Positions 39,886 through 49,093 are shown, numbered from the stretch's first letter. The stretch: 64,000 nt of DNA from Thermobispora bispora DSM 43833 (GCF_000092645.1 NC_014165.1:1674001-1738000), one strand, 5' to 3'. A program made the numbers and translations. The notes: a model not told the origin generated them from the sequence alone.

Positions 39886-41565
39886 TCAGCCGGAGTAGCC
39901 GAGCCCCTTCAGGTCGGGCTGCCGCCAGCCCGACTGCGGGATGTCCCCCCGGTACTCGCCGGTGATCACCGGCGGGACGAAGGCCTCCTTGATCGCGCGC
40001 GGGCTGACCCACCGGATCAGGTTGAAGATCGAACCCGCCTTGTCGTTGGTGCCGGAGGCGCGGCCGCCGCCGAACGGCTGCTGGCCGACCACCGCCCCGG
40101 TGGGCTTGTCGTTGATGTAGAAGTTGCCGGCGGCGAAGCGCAGCCGCTCGGTGGCCTCGGCGATCGCCTTCCGGTCCTGCGCGATGATCGACCCGGTGAG
40201 CCCGTACGGCGCGACGCCCTCCATCTGGCCGAGCACCGCGTCGTAGTCGGCGTCGTCGTAGACGTACACCGCGAGGATCGGGCCGAAGTACTCCTTGACG
40301 AAGACCTCATCGGCGGGGTCGGAGCACTCCAGCACCGTGGGCCGGACGAAGTAGCCGGTGGAGTCGTCGTAGGAGCCGGTGAGCACGGTGATCGAATCGA
40401 CCCCGCGGGCCCGGTCGATCGCGGCCTTGTTCTTGTCGAAGGCGCGGCGGTCGATGAGCGCGCCCATGAACGTGCCCGGGTCGCTCGCCACGTCGCCGAC
40501 CGTGAGGGACTCGGCGAGCGACACGAAGTCGTCCCGCATCCGCGTCCACAGGGAGCGGGGCACGTACGCCCGGGAGGCGGCCGAGCACTTCTGGCCCTGG
40601 TACTCGAACGCGCCCCGGATCAGCGCGGTGGTGAGCACCTCGATCGAGGCCGACGGGTGGGCGACCACGAAGTCCTTGCCGCCGGTCTCGCCGACCAGCC
40701 GCGGGTAGCTCCGGTACCGGGAGATGTTCTCCCCGACCGTGCGCCACAGGTGCTGGAAGGTGGCGGTGGAGCCGGTGAAGTGGATCCCGGCCAGGTCGGG
40801 GTGGACGAGCGCCACCTCGGAGACGGCCGGGCCGTACCCGGTGACCATGTTGATCACGCCCGGGGGCAGGCCGGCCTCCTCCAGCAGCCGCATGGTGAAG
40901 TGCGCGGCGAACTGCTGGGTGGGGGACGGCTTCCACACCACCACGTTGCCCATCAGCGCGGCCGAGGTCGGCAGGTTCGCGGCGATCGAGGTGAAGTTGA
41001 ACGGCGTGATCGCGAGGACGAAGCCCTCCAGCGGCCGGTACTCCATCCGGTTCCACATGCCGGGGGCCGACAGCGGCTGCTCGGCGAGGAGCCGCCGCGC
41101 GTAGTGGACGTTGAACCGGAAGAAGTCGATCAGCTCGCAGGCGGCGTCGATCTCGGCCTGGTAGGCGGACTTGGACTGGCCGAGGATGGTGGCCGCGTTG
41201 AGCGTGGCCCGCCACGGGCCGCTGAGCAGGTCGGCCGCCTTGAGGAAGATCGCGGCGCGGTCCTCGAACGACATGGCGCGCCACTCGGCGGCCGCGCCGA
41301 GCGCCGCGTCGATCGCCGCGCGCACGTCGTCCGCGGTGGCCTCGGCGGTACGGCCCAGCAGCGCGGCGTGGTTGTGCGGCTGCACCACGTCGATGGGGGC
41401 GCCGCCGGCCATCCGCCGCTCGCCGCCGATGGTCATCGTGAGGTCGAGGGGCGACCCGGACAGCTCCTTGATGCGGCCGTCCAGCGCGGCGCGCTCCGGG
41501 CTGCCGGGCGGATAGCCGTGGACCGGCTCGTTCGCCGGGACCGGTACCTCAGTGATCGCATCCAT
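39886..41565 (-). CDS. pruA: 1-pyrroline-5-carboxylate dehydrogenase
   Basis: 559 residues of the aldehyde dehydrogenase superfamily. Catalytic residues are in RLVGETGGKDFVV (Glu) and YQGQKCSAASRAYVP (Cys); AITPFNFTSIAANLPTSAAL and NDKPTGAVVGQQPFGGGRAS are typical of the P5C dehydrogenase type. It oxidises glutamate semialdehyde, the product of PutA, to glutamate with NAD. ATG 41565 is preceded by GAGAGG and lies two bases after the putA stop, so the pair is an operon. Confidence 0.94.
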   Translation of the reverse strand: MDAITEVPVPANEPVHGYPPGSPERAALDGRIKELSGSPLDLTMTIGGERRMAGGAPIDVVQPHNHAALLGRTAEATADDVRAAIDAALGAAAEWRAMSFEDRAAIFLKAADLLSGPWRATLNAATILGQSKSAYQAEIDAACELIDFFRFNVHYARRLLAEQPLSAPGMWNRMEYRPLEGFVLAITPFNFTSIAANLPTSAALMGNVVVWKPSPTQQFAAHFTMRLLEEAGLPPGVINMVTGYGPAVSEVALVHPDLAGIHFTGSTATFQHLWRTVGENISRYRSYPRLVGETGGKDFVVAHPSASIEVLTTALIRGAFEYQGQKCSAASRAYVPRSLWTRMRDDFVSLAESLTVGDVASDPGTFMGALIDRRAFDKNKAAIDRARGVDSITVLTGSYDDSTGYFVRPTVLECSDPADEVFVKEYFGPILAVYVYDDADYDAVLGQMEGVAPYGLTGSIIAQDRKAIAEATERLRFAAGNFYINDKPTGAVVGQQPFGGGRASGTNDKAGSIFNLIRWVSPRAIKEAFVPPVITGEYRGDIPQSGWRQPDLKGLGYSG

Positions 41566-41567
41566 GG

Positions 41568-42476
41568 CTAACCTCTCACAGCGCGCAGGAAGAAGGCGAC
41601 GTTGGCCGGGCGCTCGGCGAGACGGCGCATGAAGTACCCGTACCAGTCGTCGCCGTAGGGAACGTAGACCCGCACCCGGGCCCCGGATTCGATGAGCTCC
41701 CGCTGGCGGTCCGGCCGTACCCCGTAGAGCATCTGGAACTCGTAGGCGTCCCGGTCGCGGCCGTGCTGGCCCGCGAGGACCTCGGCGATGGCGATCAGGC
41801 GGTCGTCGTGGGTGGCGACCATGGGGTAGCCCGTGCCGGCCATCAGCACGCGCAGGCACCGCACGTACGCCCGGTCGACCTCGGCCTTGCTCTGGTAGCC
41901 GTGCGACGGCGGCACCCGGTAGGCGCCCTTGACCAGCCGCACCCGTGCGTCCGCGAGGTCGCGGCAGTCGGCCTCGCTGCGGTAGAGGCAGGACTGGATC
42001 GCGACACCGGTCTCGGGGTAGTCGGCGCGCAGCGCCTGCAGGGTCTCCAGGGTGGCGTCGACGGTGGTGTGGTCCTCCATGTCGAGGGTGACCATGGAGC
42101 CGCAGGCACGGGCCGCCGCGCAGATCTGGCGGGCGTGGTCGAGCGCCATGCCCCGGTCGAGGGTCTGCCCGATGGCCGACAGCTTCACCGAGACCTCGGC
42201 CCGCTGGCCGAGCCCGAGCGGCTTGAGCGCGTCGAGCAGCGTGACGTACGCCTTGGTGGCGAGCACCGCGGTCTGCTGGTCGGTGACCTCCTCGCCGAGG
42301 TGGTCGATGGTCACGGTGAGCCCCGCGCCGGTGAGCCGCCGCACCACCGTGATCGCGTCGGCGGTGGTCTCCCCGGCGACGAACCGATCGACGACCCTGC
42401 GGGTGGCGGGGAGCTCCGACACGGCCTTGCGCATCAGCGGGCTGCGCGAGCTCGCGAGAAGCAGGGAGCGAAGCAT
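41568..42476 (-). CDS. putA: Proline dehydrogenase
   Basis: 302-residue monofunctional FAD-dependent proline dehydrogenase (beta-alpha barrel). LTGAGLTVTIDHLGEEV, SVKLSAIGQ, VTLDMEDHTTVDATL, RLVKGAYRVPPSHGYQSK and YEFQMLYGVRPDRQRELI are signature segments. It oxidises proline to pyrroline-5-carboxylate, passing electrons to quinone. It is co-transcribed with pruA and divergent from a PucR-type regulator. Confidence 0.94.
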   Translation of the reverse strand: MLRSLLLASSRSPLMRKAVSELPATRRVVDRFVAGETTADAITVVRRLTGAGLTVTIDHLGEEVTDQQTAVLATKAYVTLLDALKPLGLGQRAEVSVKLSAIGQTLDRGMALDHARQICAAARACGSMVTLDMEDHTTVDATLETLQALRADYPETGVAIQSCLYRSEADCRDLADARVRLVKGAYRVPPSHGYQSKAEVDRAYVRCLRVLMAGTGYPMVATHDDRLIAIAEVLAGQHGRDRDAYEFQMLYGVRPDRQRELIESGARVRVYVPYGDDWYGYFMRRLAERPANVAFFLRAVRG

Positions 42477-42532
42477 GAGCTCAGGCTAGGTCCGCAGGTC
42501 ACACGGGGCCACGGACAACCGCAACAGCCTTT

Positions 42533-42548
42533 TCATACAGATGTATGA
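42533..42548. promoter_or_regulatory. Palindrome at the regulator start, likely operator for proline genes
   Basis: TCATACA-GA-TGTATGA, perfect 7-bp arms with a 2-base centre, in the 64-base gap between putA and the divergent regulator gene and touching the proposed ATG of the regulator. It is AT-rich in a GC-rich setting. A regulator bound here could control both directions. Confidence 0.55.
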
Positions 42549-43668
42549 CAATGGTGGGGTGCAGCGGATAGCCGAGGAGATCGCCCGGCTGCTCGACGCG
42601 TCGGTCACCCTGGAGGACCGCGCCTTCCAGCTGCTCGCGTACGGCGCGCAGAGCGACGACATCGACGCCGTGCGCCAGGAGTCGATCCTGCGCCGGCGCG
42701 CCTCGCCCGAGGTGCGCGCCCACTTCGAGTCGTACGGCATCGCTACCGCGACCGGCCCGGTCCGGATCCCCGGCATCCACGGCATGCGGGGCCGGATCTG
42801 CGTGCCGCTCCGGCACGGCGGGGTCACCTACGGGTACCTGTGGCTGCTCGACTCCGGCACGATCACCGACGAGCGGCTCGCCGCCATCGCCCCGCTGGTG
42901 GACCGGGCCGCCGCGATGCTCGCCATGGAGGCCCGCGGCCGGCACGTGCCGCTCGCGGACCTGTTCTCGGCCGACCCGGCGCGGCGGGCCGCGGCCGGTG
43001 AGGCGATCGGGACCCGGGTCGACGGGCCGGTCTGCGCGCTCGCGGTGCGGACCGGGGCGGCGGGCGCCGGCTCGCTCTTCGTCGGCGCGCTGCGGACCCT
43101 GCCCCGCGGCGTGCTCATCGACCCCAGCCTGGACGAGCCGGTGCTGCCGGTGCTCGCCCCCGCCGCGCACGCGCCGCAGGCCGCGCGGATCCTCCGCGAC
43201 CAGCACGGCACGGCCGCCGGGATCGGCGGGCCGCGCGACGACGTGGAGGAGGCGTGGGAGAGCTGGCGGGAGGCCCTGCTCGCGCTCCGGGTCGCCGAGC
43301 ACGTCGAGCGGCACGCCCCGATCGCGGACTGGCCCGAGCTGGGGATCTTCCGGTTCCTCGCCCGGCTGCCCCGCCGGGACCTCGCCGCCCTGGCCGCCGA
43401 GTCGGCGGCGCTGCGGTCGGCCGGGCCCGAGCTGGCCCGCACCGTGGAGGCGTACCTCGACCACGCCGGGCACGTCCAGGAGACGGCGGCCGCGCTCGGC
43501 GTGCACCGGCAGACCCTCTACTACCGGCTGGGCCGGGCGGAGGAGCTCACCGGGCTCGACCTGGCCCGCGGGGAGGACCGCCTCCTGCTCCACCTGTCGC
43601 TCAAGGCCGCCGCGCTGACCGGCCCCCCGCGTCCCGGGGAGCCGGGCGGGCGCGGGCAGGCGCAGTAG
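42541..43668 (+). CDS. PucR/CdaR family regulator, probable activator of putA-pruA
   Basis: 375 residues. The N-terminal sensing part (VQRIAEEIARLLDASVTLED, GRICVPLRHGGVTYGYLWLL) resembles a GAF-like domain. The C-terminal PucR helix-turn-helix reads YLDHAGHVQETAAALGVHRQ and TLYYRLGRAEELTGLDL. Homologous regulators next to proline dehydrogenase genes activate them in response to proline. The first ATG (42541) lies in the palindrome; GTG 42559 (start of VQRIAEE) is a good alternative that would leave the operator upstream. Confidence 0.82.
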   Translation: MYDNGGVQRIAEEIARLLDASVTLEDRAFQLLAYGAQSDDIDAVRQESILRRRASPEVRAHFESYGIATATGPVRIPGIHGMRGRICVPLRHGGVTYGYLWLLDSGTITDERLAAIAPLVDRAAAMLAMEARGRHVPLADLFSADPARRAAAGEAIGTRVDGPVCALAVRTGAAGAGSLFVGALRTLPRGVLIDPSLDEPVLPVLAPAAHAPQAARILRDQHGTAAGIGGPRDDVEEAWESWREALLALRVAEHVERHAPIADWPELGIFRFLARLPRRDLAALAAESAALRSAGPELARTVEAYLDHAGHVQETAAALGVHRQTLYYRLGRAEELTGLDLARGEDRLLLHLSLKAAALTGPPRPGEPGGRGQAQ

Positions 43669-43808
43669 CGGGCGGCGAGCCCCATCGGGCGCACCGGGGC
43701 GCCGCGCGCGGGCGGGGTGGCGGGCGACAGCGGTGTGCCGGGCACGCGGGCGGTCACCGGACGCGAACGGCGCCGGGTCACCGGCCGGCTCGTGGCGCGG
43801 CCGGGGTG

Positions 43809-44858
43809 TCACGCGCAGGCCTTCTCGTAGACCCGGAGCAGCTCCATGCTGATCCGCTCGAGCGAGTAGCGGGACCGGGCCCGGTCCGCGGCGGCGTAGC
43901 CGATCGCCGTCCGGAGGGTGGCGTCCCGCAGCAGCAGGCGGATCCGCTTCGCCACCTCCAGCGGCCGGTCCGGGCGGATGAGGAACCCGGTCACCCCGTC
44001 CACGATCGAGTCGAGGTGGGCGCCGGTGGCCGAGGCGATCACCGGGACCCCGCACGCCATGGCCTCGAGCGCCGCGATGCCGTTCGGCACCGTGGGGGAG
44101 AGCGAGAGCACCAGGTCGGCGCTGCGGATGAGCTTCGGCATGGTGGCGTGCGGGACCGTGCCGAGCAGCTCCACCCGGTCGGCCACGCCGTGGCTACGGG
44201 CGAGGTCGCGGAGCCGGCGGATGCTGAGCTCGTCCCCGCCGGCGATGAGCAGCTCGGCGTCCGGCACCGCGATCAGCGCGTTGACCGCGGTGTCCGCCCC
44301 GGTGTGCCCGATGTGCAGGAGCCGCGGCCGGGTGCCGCGCGGCAGCGCGGGCCCGTGCCGGCGGAAGCGCTCGACGTCCACCCCGTGCGGGACGACCGAG
44401 ATGTTCGTGCGGGGCACGCCCATCTTGATGAGCTCGGTCTTCTCGTCCCCGCAGACCGCGATCACCGTCTTGGCCCGGCGGCCGATCGCGCACTCCAGGC
44501 GGCGCACCGGGCCGGGCGCCCGGTCGCCCTGGAGGATGTTGAGGGTCTGGGTGACCGGCACGTCCAAGCCCTCCGACCCCGCGATGGCGGCGAGCCCGCT
44601 GGTCCACGAGTGCGCGTGGATGATGTCGGGCCGCTTCTTGTGCCACCGCCGCCGCAGCGCGGCGCTGAAGTCCGGCAGGTAGGGGAGGAGATCGCTCTCC
44701 GACAGCTCGACGTCCGGCCCGGCCGGGACGTGTTCGACGCCGGCGCCCTTCACCTTGGCACGCGTGTACACGGTCACCCGGTGGCCGCGCGCCAATTGCC
44801 GGGCGATGGCTGGCGTTTCCGGGCTGAGCCCGTGAGCGCAGACGATCGCAATGTCCAT
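43809..44858 (-). CDS. Glycosyltransferase family 4 protein
   Basis: 349 residues with the GT-B fold. The N-terminal acceptor domain includes RPDIIHAHSWTSGLAAIAG. The C-terminal donor domain has VVPHGVDVERFRRHG and the EX7E-type signature in PTVPNGIAALEAMACGVPVI. It retains a nucleoside-diphosphate-sugar mode of action; acceptor unknown. ATG 44858 follows GTGAGG at a fair distance. It stands alone. Confidence 0.83.
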   Translation of the reverse strand: MDIAIVCAHGLSPETPAIARQLARGHRVTVYTRAKVKGAGVEHVPAGPDVELSESDLLPYLPDFSAALRRRWHKKRPDIIHAHSWTSGLAAIAGSEGLDVPVTQTLNILQGDRAPGPVRRLECAIGRRAKTVIAVCGDEKTELIKMGVPRTNISVVPHGVDVERFRRHGPALPRGTRPRLLHIGHTGADTAVNALIAVPDAELLIAGGDELSIRRLRDLARSHGVADRVELLGTVPHATMPKLIRSADLVLSLSPTVPNGIAALEAMACGVPVIASATGAHLDSIVDGVTGFLIRPDRPLEVAKRIRLLLRDATLRTAIGYAAADRARSRYSLERISMELLRVYEKACA

Positions 44859-45194
44859 GGCACACCTCACGGCACGAACCGCTCGTCGGGGAGGCGCTTC
44901 GCCCGGGAGTGGCCGTCAGCAGGTCATAAAGTCTCTTCCATGCCCTGATTCGCCCTAAACGTCCTTTCTGGGAAAAAGATGGAGTTCTGTCGGGAGTGCG
45001 AGGTCTGTGTCGTGCCGTAAGCCCGGGCCGTTGGGGCGCGTCAGGGTGTGCGTCACGGTGCGCGCGGAGGGTAACGGCGCCGTCGCGGGTACATACCGGG
45101 AATTTCACCGGCCGTTCGTGAGCCGGCCGTACATCTGGGTAGGAGGGGCGGTCCATGAGGAGTCAGTCGGATCCGCGGCGACCGGAACGGGGGC
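44859..45194. other. Divergent intergenic region, 336 bases
   Basis: Between the glycosyltransferase (-) and the HATPase gene (+). Contains an AT-richer core near 44930-44990 likely to hold the glycosyltransferase promoter. No gene or RNA recognised. Confidence 0.4.
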
Positions 45195-45626
45195 GTGGCT
45201 CTGGTGAGCGGGCGCGGCACCTGCGCGTGTGCCGGCGGTGCGGTGCGTGAGATCACCTTCACCCGCACCGAGCTCCGCGACGTCCGCCGGATGGCCGCGG
45301 CCGAGGCGCGCCGCCTCGGCATGGACGAGGACGCCACCGCCGAGCTCATGGTCGCGGTGAGCGAGGTGGCGACCAACGCCGTGCTCCACGGGGCACCGCC
45401 GGCCACGGCGCGCGTCTGGGATGAAGGCGGCGAGCTCGTGGTCGAAATCCGCGACGAGGGCCGCACCTGGCGGCCGGAGGCGCCACCCGGGCTGACCCGC
45501 CCGGCCGGCCTCTCCACCGGCGGCATGGGGCTGTGGGTCGCCCGCCGGCTCTGCAAGGACCTGAGCGTCGAGACCGGACCCGGCGGCACGACCGTCACCA
45601 TGCGTTTCACCCTGCGGAGCGGGTAA
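45195..45626 (+). CDS. Histidine kinase-like ATPase (anti-sigma factor RsbW type)
   Basis: 143 residues with the GHKL ATPase motifs: N box ELMVAVSEVATNAVLHG, G1 VVEIRDEG and G2 STGGMGLWVARRLC. Stand-alone domains like this act as serine kinases and anti-sigma factors in actinomycetes. It has GTG 45195 as start; a second GTG at 45204 and one at 45240 are possible. No sigma or anti-anti-sigma gene is adjacent. It is followed ten bases later by an NADH dehydrogenase gene and is probably co-transcribed with it. Confidence 0.78.
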   Translation: MALVSGRGTCACAGGAVREITFTRTELRDVRRMAAAEARRLGMDEDATAELMVAVSEVATNAVLHGAPPATARVWDEGGELVVEIRDEGRTWRPEAPPGLTRPAGLSTGGMGLWVARRLCKDLSVETGPGGTTVTMRFTLRSG

Positions 45627-45635
45627 GGGGTCGCC

Positions 45636-46976
45636 ATGACCGTCCCACGCATCCTCATCGTCGGCGGCGGATACGTCGGCATGTACACCGCCCTGCGCCT
45701 GCAGCGCAGGCTCCGGCCCTGGGAGGCCCAGGTCACCGTCGCCGACCTCGACTCCTACATGACGTATCAGCCGTTCCTGCCCGAGGCCGCGGCCGGCAAC
45801 ATCGAGCCCCGCCACGTGGTCGTCCCGCTCCGCCAGGTCCTGCCCCGCTGCCGGATCCTCAGCGGGCGGGTCACCTCGGTACGGCTCGCCGACCGGGTGG
45901 CGGAGTTCAGCCCGCACGACGGGGCGGACTTCACGATCGAGTACGACTACCTGGTCTTCGCCCCCGGGTCGATCTCCCGGCTGCTGCCGATCCCCGGGCT
46001 CGCCGAGTGGGGCATCGGCTTCAAGACCGTGGAAGAGGCCATCCACCTGCGCAACCACGTGCTCGGGCAGCTCGACCTGGCCGCCTCCACCCCCGACGAG
46101 GCGGTGCGGCGCCGCGCGCTCACCTTCGTCTTCGTCGGCGGCGGGTACGCCGGCGTCGAGGCCCTCGCCGAGCTGGAGGACATGGCGAGCGACGCCTGCA
46201 AGTACTTCAAAGGCATCCGCAACAGCGACATGCGCTGGGTGCTCGTCGAGGCAACCGACCGCATCCTCCCCGAAGTGGGGCCGGACATGGGGCGGTGGAC
46301 CGTGCGGCAGCTGCGCGCCCGCGGCATCGACGTCCGCCTCCGCACCCGGCTCGTCTCCGCGGAGAACGGCCACATCGTGCTCGACGACGGGGACGAGTTC
46401 GACGCCGATACCCTCGTCTGGACGGCCGGGGTGAAGCCCAACCCGCTCGTCTACGAGGGGGACCTGCCGCTCGACGACCGCGGCCGGGTCCGCGCGGACG
46501 CGTTCCTCCGGATCGTGGGCACCCGCTTCGCGTTCACCGCCGGCGACGTGGCCGCCGTGCCCGACCTCACCCGGCCTGGGGACTACTGCCCGCCCAACGC
46601 CCAGCACGCCGTACGGCAGGGCAAACGGCTCGCCGACAACCTCATCGCCACGATCCGCGGCGAAGAGCTCAAGCCGTACCGGCACCGGCAGCTCGGCTCG
46701 GTCGCCACCCTCGGGCTCTACCGCGGGGTGGCCCAGGTCTACGGCAAGGAGGTCCGCGGCTTCCCCGCCTGGTTCCTGCACCGGACCTACCACCTGGCCC
46801 GGATGCCCACGCTGAACAAGAAGAGCCGCATCCTGGCCGACTGGACCCTGGGGCTGTTCTTCCCCCGGGAGATCGTGTCCCTCGGCGCGATCCAGCACCC
46901 GCGCCAGGAGTTCACCCTCGCCGCCCGCACCACGGGGCCGGGCCGTACCGCCGGGCAGGAGGTGCGGACGCGGTAG
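45636..46976 (+). CDS. Type II NADH dehydrogenase (NDH-2)
   Basis: 446 residues. FAD-binding Rossmann motif ILIVGGGYVGMYTALRLQ at the N-terminus, second dinucleotide fold FVFVGGGYAGVEALAELEDM near residue 165, and the FAD-contacting FAFTAGDVAAVPDL. C-terminal amphipathic segments (FPAWFLHRTYHLARMP) attach the enzyme to the membrane. It passes electrons from NADH to quinone without pumping protons. GTG/ATG context: ATG 45636 after AAGGGGTCGCC. Confidence 0.9.
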   Translation: MTVPRILIVGGGYVGMYTALRLQRRLRPWEAQVTVADLDSYMTYQPFLPEAAAGNIEPRHVVVPLRQVLPRCRILSGRVTSVRLADRVAEFSPHDGADFTIEYDYLVFAPGSISRLLPIPGLAEWGIGFKTVEEAIHLRNHVLGQLDLAASTPDEAVRRRALTFVFVGGGYAGVEALAELEDMASDACKYFKGIRNSDMRWVLVEATDRILPEVGPDMGRWTVRQLRARGIDVRLRTRLVSAENGHIVLDDGDEFDADTLVWTAGVKPNPLVYEGDLPLDDRGRVRADAFLRIVGTRFAFTAGDVAAVPDLTRPGDYCPPNAQHAVRQGKRLADNLIATIRGEELKPYRHRQLGSVATLGLYRGVAQVYGKEVRGFPAWFLHRTYHLARMPTLNKKSRILADWTLGLFFPREIVSLGAIQHPRQEFTLAARTTGPGRTAGQEVRTR

Positions 46977-47478
46977 CGGCGGGCCGGTGGCGTTGTTACG
47001 GCGCGGGCGTCCGCAAGATCAAGGTAAGGCAGAGGAAGAACACGCACAGCGGAAGCCAGGGGGACGGCACCGCCGGGCCCCTGCTCATCCTGCGCCGTGC
47101 CGTCGCGGGCCGCGAGCGGTGACGCGGCCGCGGGCCTGCGGGCCGGTCCGGGCGTGCGGGCGAGCGGCTGCGGTCCGTGAGTCGGATCGATCGTGCGGGC
47201 AAGCGGCGGCAGGCCTGTGGACCGGTCCGGTCGTGTGGGCGAGGCAGCTGCGTGCCGCGGTGCGGTGGTGGGCCTGCGCGCCGTAGGGACGGCCTGGAGC
47301 ACCTTGTGAACGGAAACCGCACCCGGCGCGGGGTACCGCTCGGCCGCCGATCGGCGGTGAGGAGGAAGCGGCGGTGCCGCTCAGCCGGGCAAGGGTGAGA
47401 AGGCATCGGCGGTGCCGCCGGCCGGCTATAGGTGGGCCGGTTAGCGGTGAGGGGAAGCGGCCGCGGCCGGCACGGCGG
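46977..47478. other. Intergenic region, nothing recognised
   Basis: About 500 bases between convergent genes. Short frames translate to Arg/Gly/Ala sequence only. There are loosely repeated GC words (for example CGGTCCGGTCGTG, CGGTCCGGGCGTG) but no clean repeat, RNA gene or terminator. Confidence 0.45.
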
Positions 47479-48135
47479 TCAGGAGGCGCGGCCGGGGTAG
47501 AGCGCCCGGTACCAGATCGCGCTCAGCGTCTCGATCGCGGTCTCGTCGTCCGGCGGCGCCACCCCCGCGTCGCCGCCGGCGGCGAGCCACACCCAGCAGA
47601 ACGACTCCAGCATCGAGACGATCGCGGAAGCGAGGATGCCCGGGTCGAGATCCAGCCGGTGGCCTGATGCCTCGGCGTCCCGGATCACCTCGAGCACCGT
47701 GCGGATGCGCGCAGCCCGCAGCTCCCGCCAGCGCTCGGCGAAAGCCGGGTCGGTCATCGACAGCTGGAACAGGCCGACCATCTCGCCGAGATGCGCGCGG
47801 TAGGTGGTCCAGTACGCCCGGACGGCCGAGCGGACGGCCTCCCGGGGATCGCCGGTGTGGGCCGGTGGCTCGGCGGGCGGCAGCCGGTCCAGGAGCGCCG
47901 TGAGCAGCTCTTCCTTGCCGTCGTAGTAGGTGTAGAAGGACCCGGAGGACTTCCCGGCCGCCCGCGTGATGTCGGAGATCTTGGCGTTGAGGAAGCCCTT
48001 CTCCGCGAAGACCCGGCGGGCGGCGTCGAGCAGCGCGGCCTCGGTGCGCCGCCCCTTCGGCGTGGCCGGCGCGAGCCGGTTCCGGCGCGCCGCCGGGCCG
48101 CTCGGTGCCTCCCGGTCTGGGCCGGCCGATCTCAC
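47479..48135 (-). CDS. TetR family transcriptional regulator
   Basis: 218 residues. The DNA-binding part is RTEAALLDAARRVFAEKGFL, ISDITRAAGKSSGSFYTYYD then GKEELLTALLDRLP. The ligand domain (YWTTYRAHLGEMVGLFQLSM, MLESFCWVWLAAGGD) is typical. GTG 48135 overlaps the upstream stop as GTGA, so it is coupled to the HTH gene. Target unknown. Confidence 0.85.
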   Translation of the reverse strand: MRSAGPDREAPSGPAARRNRLAPATPKGRRTEAALLDAARRVFAEKGFLNAKISDITRAAGKSSGSFYTYYDGKEELLTALLDRLPPAEPPAHTGDPREAVRSAVRAYWTTYRAHLGEMVGLFQLSMTDPAFAERWRELRAARIRTVLEVIRDAEASGHRLDLDPGILASAIVSMLESFCWVWLAAGGDAGVAPPDDETAIETLSAIWYRALYPGRAS

Positions 48136-48620
48136 GCGCCGTCCCCGGGCGAGGCCGTACCGGATGCCTGTTGCGCGGCCGTGTCGGACGCGTTCTGCTG
48201 GGCGGCCTCGAGCGCGGCACGGGCCTCGGCGAGCACCCGGGCGATGTGCGAGTCGCCGCCCGCGGGCACCTCGCGGAACCCGTGCTCGGGGTCGTAGGTG
48301 ATGTCGAGATCGTTGCTCACGAGCCGGTCCGCCCAGCGGAGGGCCGTGTTGAGCTTCTCCTTCGGGATGGTGCGGCCCTGCGCCACGGCCGAGAGGTTCC
48401 TCAGGTTGGTCGCCGGCCCGCTCTGGCTGTGCTCGCGCTTGAGCTTCCACGGCAGCGCCCGGCTGTGATCGGTCATCGGCTTCGACAGCCCGGCCGCCCG
48501 TTTCGCCTGCAGCACCCCGGACTCGGTCACGCCGAAGTACTCGGCGATGCGCGCGTTCGACCAGCCCTCTGCGGTCAGGCGCCGCAGCTCGTCCTTGTCG
48601 ATCCGGGGCTTCCTTCCCAC
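48132..48620 (-). CDS. Helix-turn-helix protein of unknown role
   Basis: 162 residues. An N-terminal resolvase-like or MerR-like HTH (LTAEGWSNARIAEYFGVTES, GVLQAKRAAGL) is followed by a region with conserved WKLKREHSQSGPATNLRNLS and a C-terminal Ala/Gln helix. Such proteins recur in actinomycetes, also on actinophages and plasmids, and the function is unknown. It overlaps the TetR gene by four bases and lies 180 bases from tRNA-Pro. Confidence 0.65.
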   Translation of the reverse strand: MGRKPRIDKDELRRLTAEGWSNARIAEYFGVTESGVLQAKRAAGLSKPMTDHSRALPWKLKREHSQSGPATNLRNLSAVAQGRTIPKEKLNTALRWADRLVSNDLDITYDPEHGFREVPAGGDSHIARVLAEARAALEAAQQNASDTAAQQASGTASPGDGA

Positions 48621-48802
48621 GGTCGCAAGCCTAGAGGACGCGGCCGCGCCCTGATCGGCGGATGGCGCATACCGTCACGATCTGCGGGAACACCGGGAAC
48701 AAGCCGCGGCTGCGGAACGCTTCAACCGCTGGGAGCGGCCTGCGGTACGCAACAGGCCGGAATCTGCGCTAAGGTTTGGTGCAGCCGGTAGTACACGCCG
48801 GA

Positions 48803-48876
48803 CGGGACGTGGCGCAGTTTGGCAGCGCACTTGACTGGGGGTCAAGGGGTCGTCGGTTCAAATCCGGCCGTCCCGA
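48803..48876 (+). tRNA. tRNA-Pro (anticodon GGG)
   Basis: A full cloverleaf: acceptor CGGGACG paired with CGTCCCG (48869-48875), D arm GCGCAG...TTTGGCAGCGC, anticodon stem CTTGA/TCAAG around loop CTGGGGG (anticodon GGG), T loop GGTTCAAATCC. Discriminator A at 48876; CCA is not encoded. It reads proline codons CCC and CCU. Confidence 0.95.
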
Positions 48877-48948
48877 CCGCAGTTCAGAGGCCGTTTCCCA
48901 CCTGGGAGCGGCCTCTCCCATTTCTCTGGATGTCCGATTTTGGGAGCA
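48834..48948 (+). repeat. Left copy of a 115-bp direct duplication (tRNA 3' half plus downstream)
   Basis: From the tRNA anticodon loop to 72 bases past the tRNA. A diverged second copy (roughly 80-85 percent identical) lies at 51448-51561 in the same orientation. tRNA 3' ends are classic integration sites, so this pair looks like attL/attR of an old element. Confidence 0.7.
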
Positions 48949-49093
48949 AGTCACCGGCATCGTACCGGCGGAGGAACTCGTCGCCGGACATGCCCAGCTC
49001 CGCACGCGTCACCTCGTCGAAGAACTTGCGCCCCTCTTCCTCGGTGAGCTCGACCACAGCGCACGAGCTGGCGTTCGATGTGGTGCTGGACAT
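48884..49093 (-). CDS. Small acidic protein, 3' end replaced at the tRNA-Pro repeat
   Basis: 69 residues from ATG 49093. The centre, VVELTEEEGRKFFDEVTRAE and LGMSGDEFLRRYDAGD, is a recognisable small actinobacterial protein of unknown function that sits in regulator clusters. Its last 19 residues come from the duplicated tRNA-downstream DNA, so the original C-terminus was probably lost at the recombination point. AGAGGAAG precedes the ATG. Confidence 0.6.
   Translation of the reverse strand: MSSTTSNASSCAVVELTEEEGRKFFDEVTRAELGMSGDEFLRRYDAGDLLPKSDIQRNGRGRSQVGNGL
48886..48922 (+). terminator. Hairpin after tRNA-Pro
   Basis: AGAGGCCG (48886-48893) pairs with CGGCCTCT (48909-48916), with an inner CCC/GGG pair, then a pyrimidine-rich run CCCATTTCTCT. 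It terminates the tRNA transcript. A diverged copy follows the duplicated tRNA fragment near 51492-51540. Confidence 0.7.

Noticed and set aside
39541-41571. Plus-strand 676-codon frame opposite pruA
   Set aside because: Arg/Gly/Asp/Val-rich complement of the dehydrogenase gene without domain signatures.
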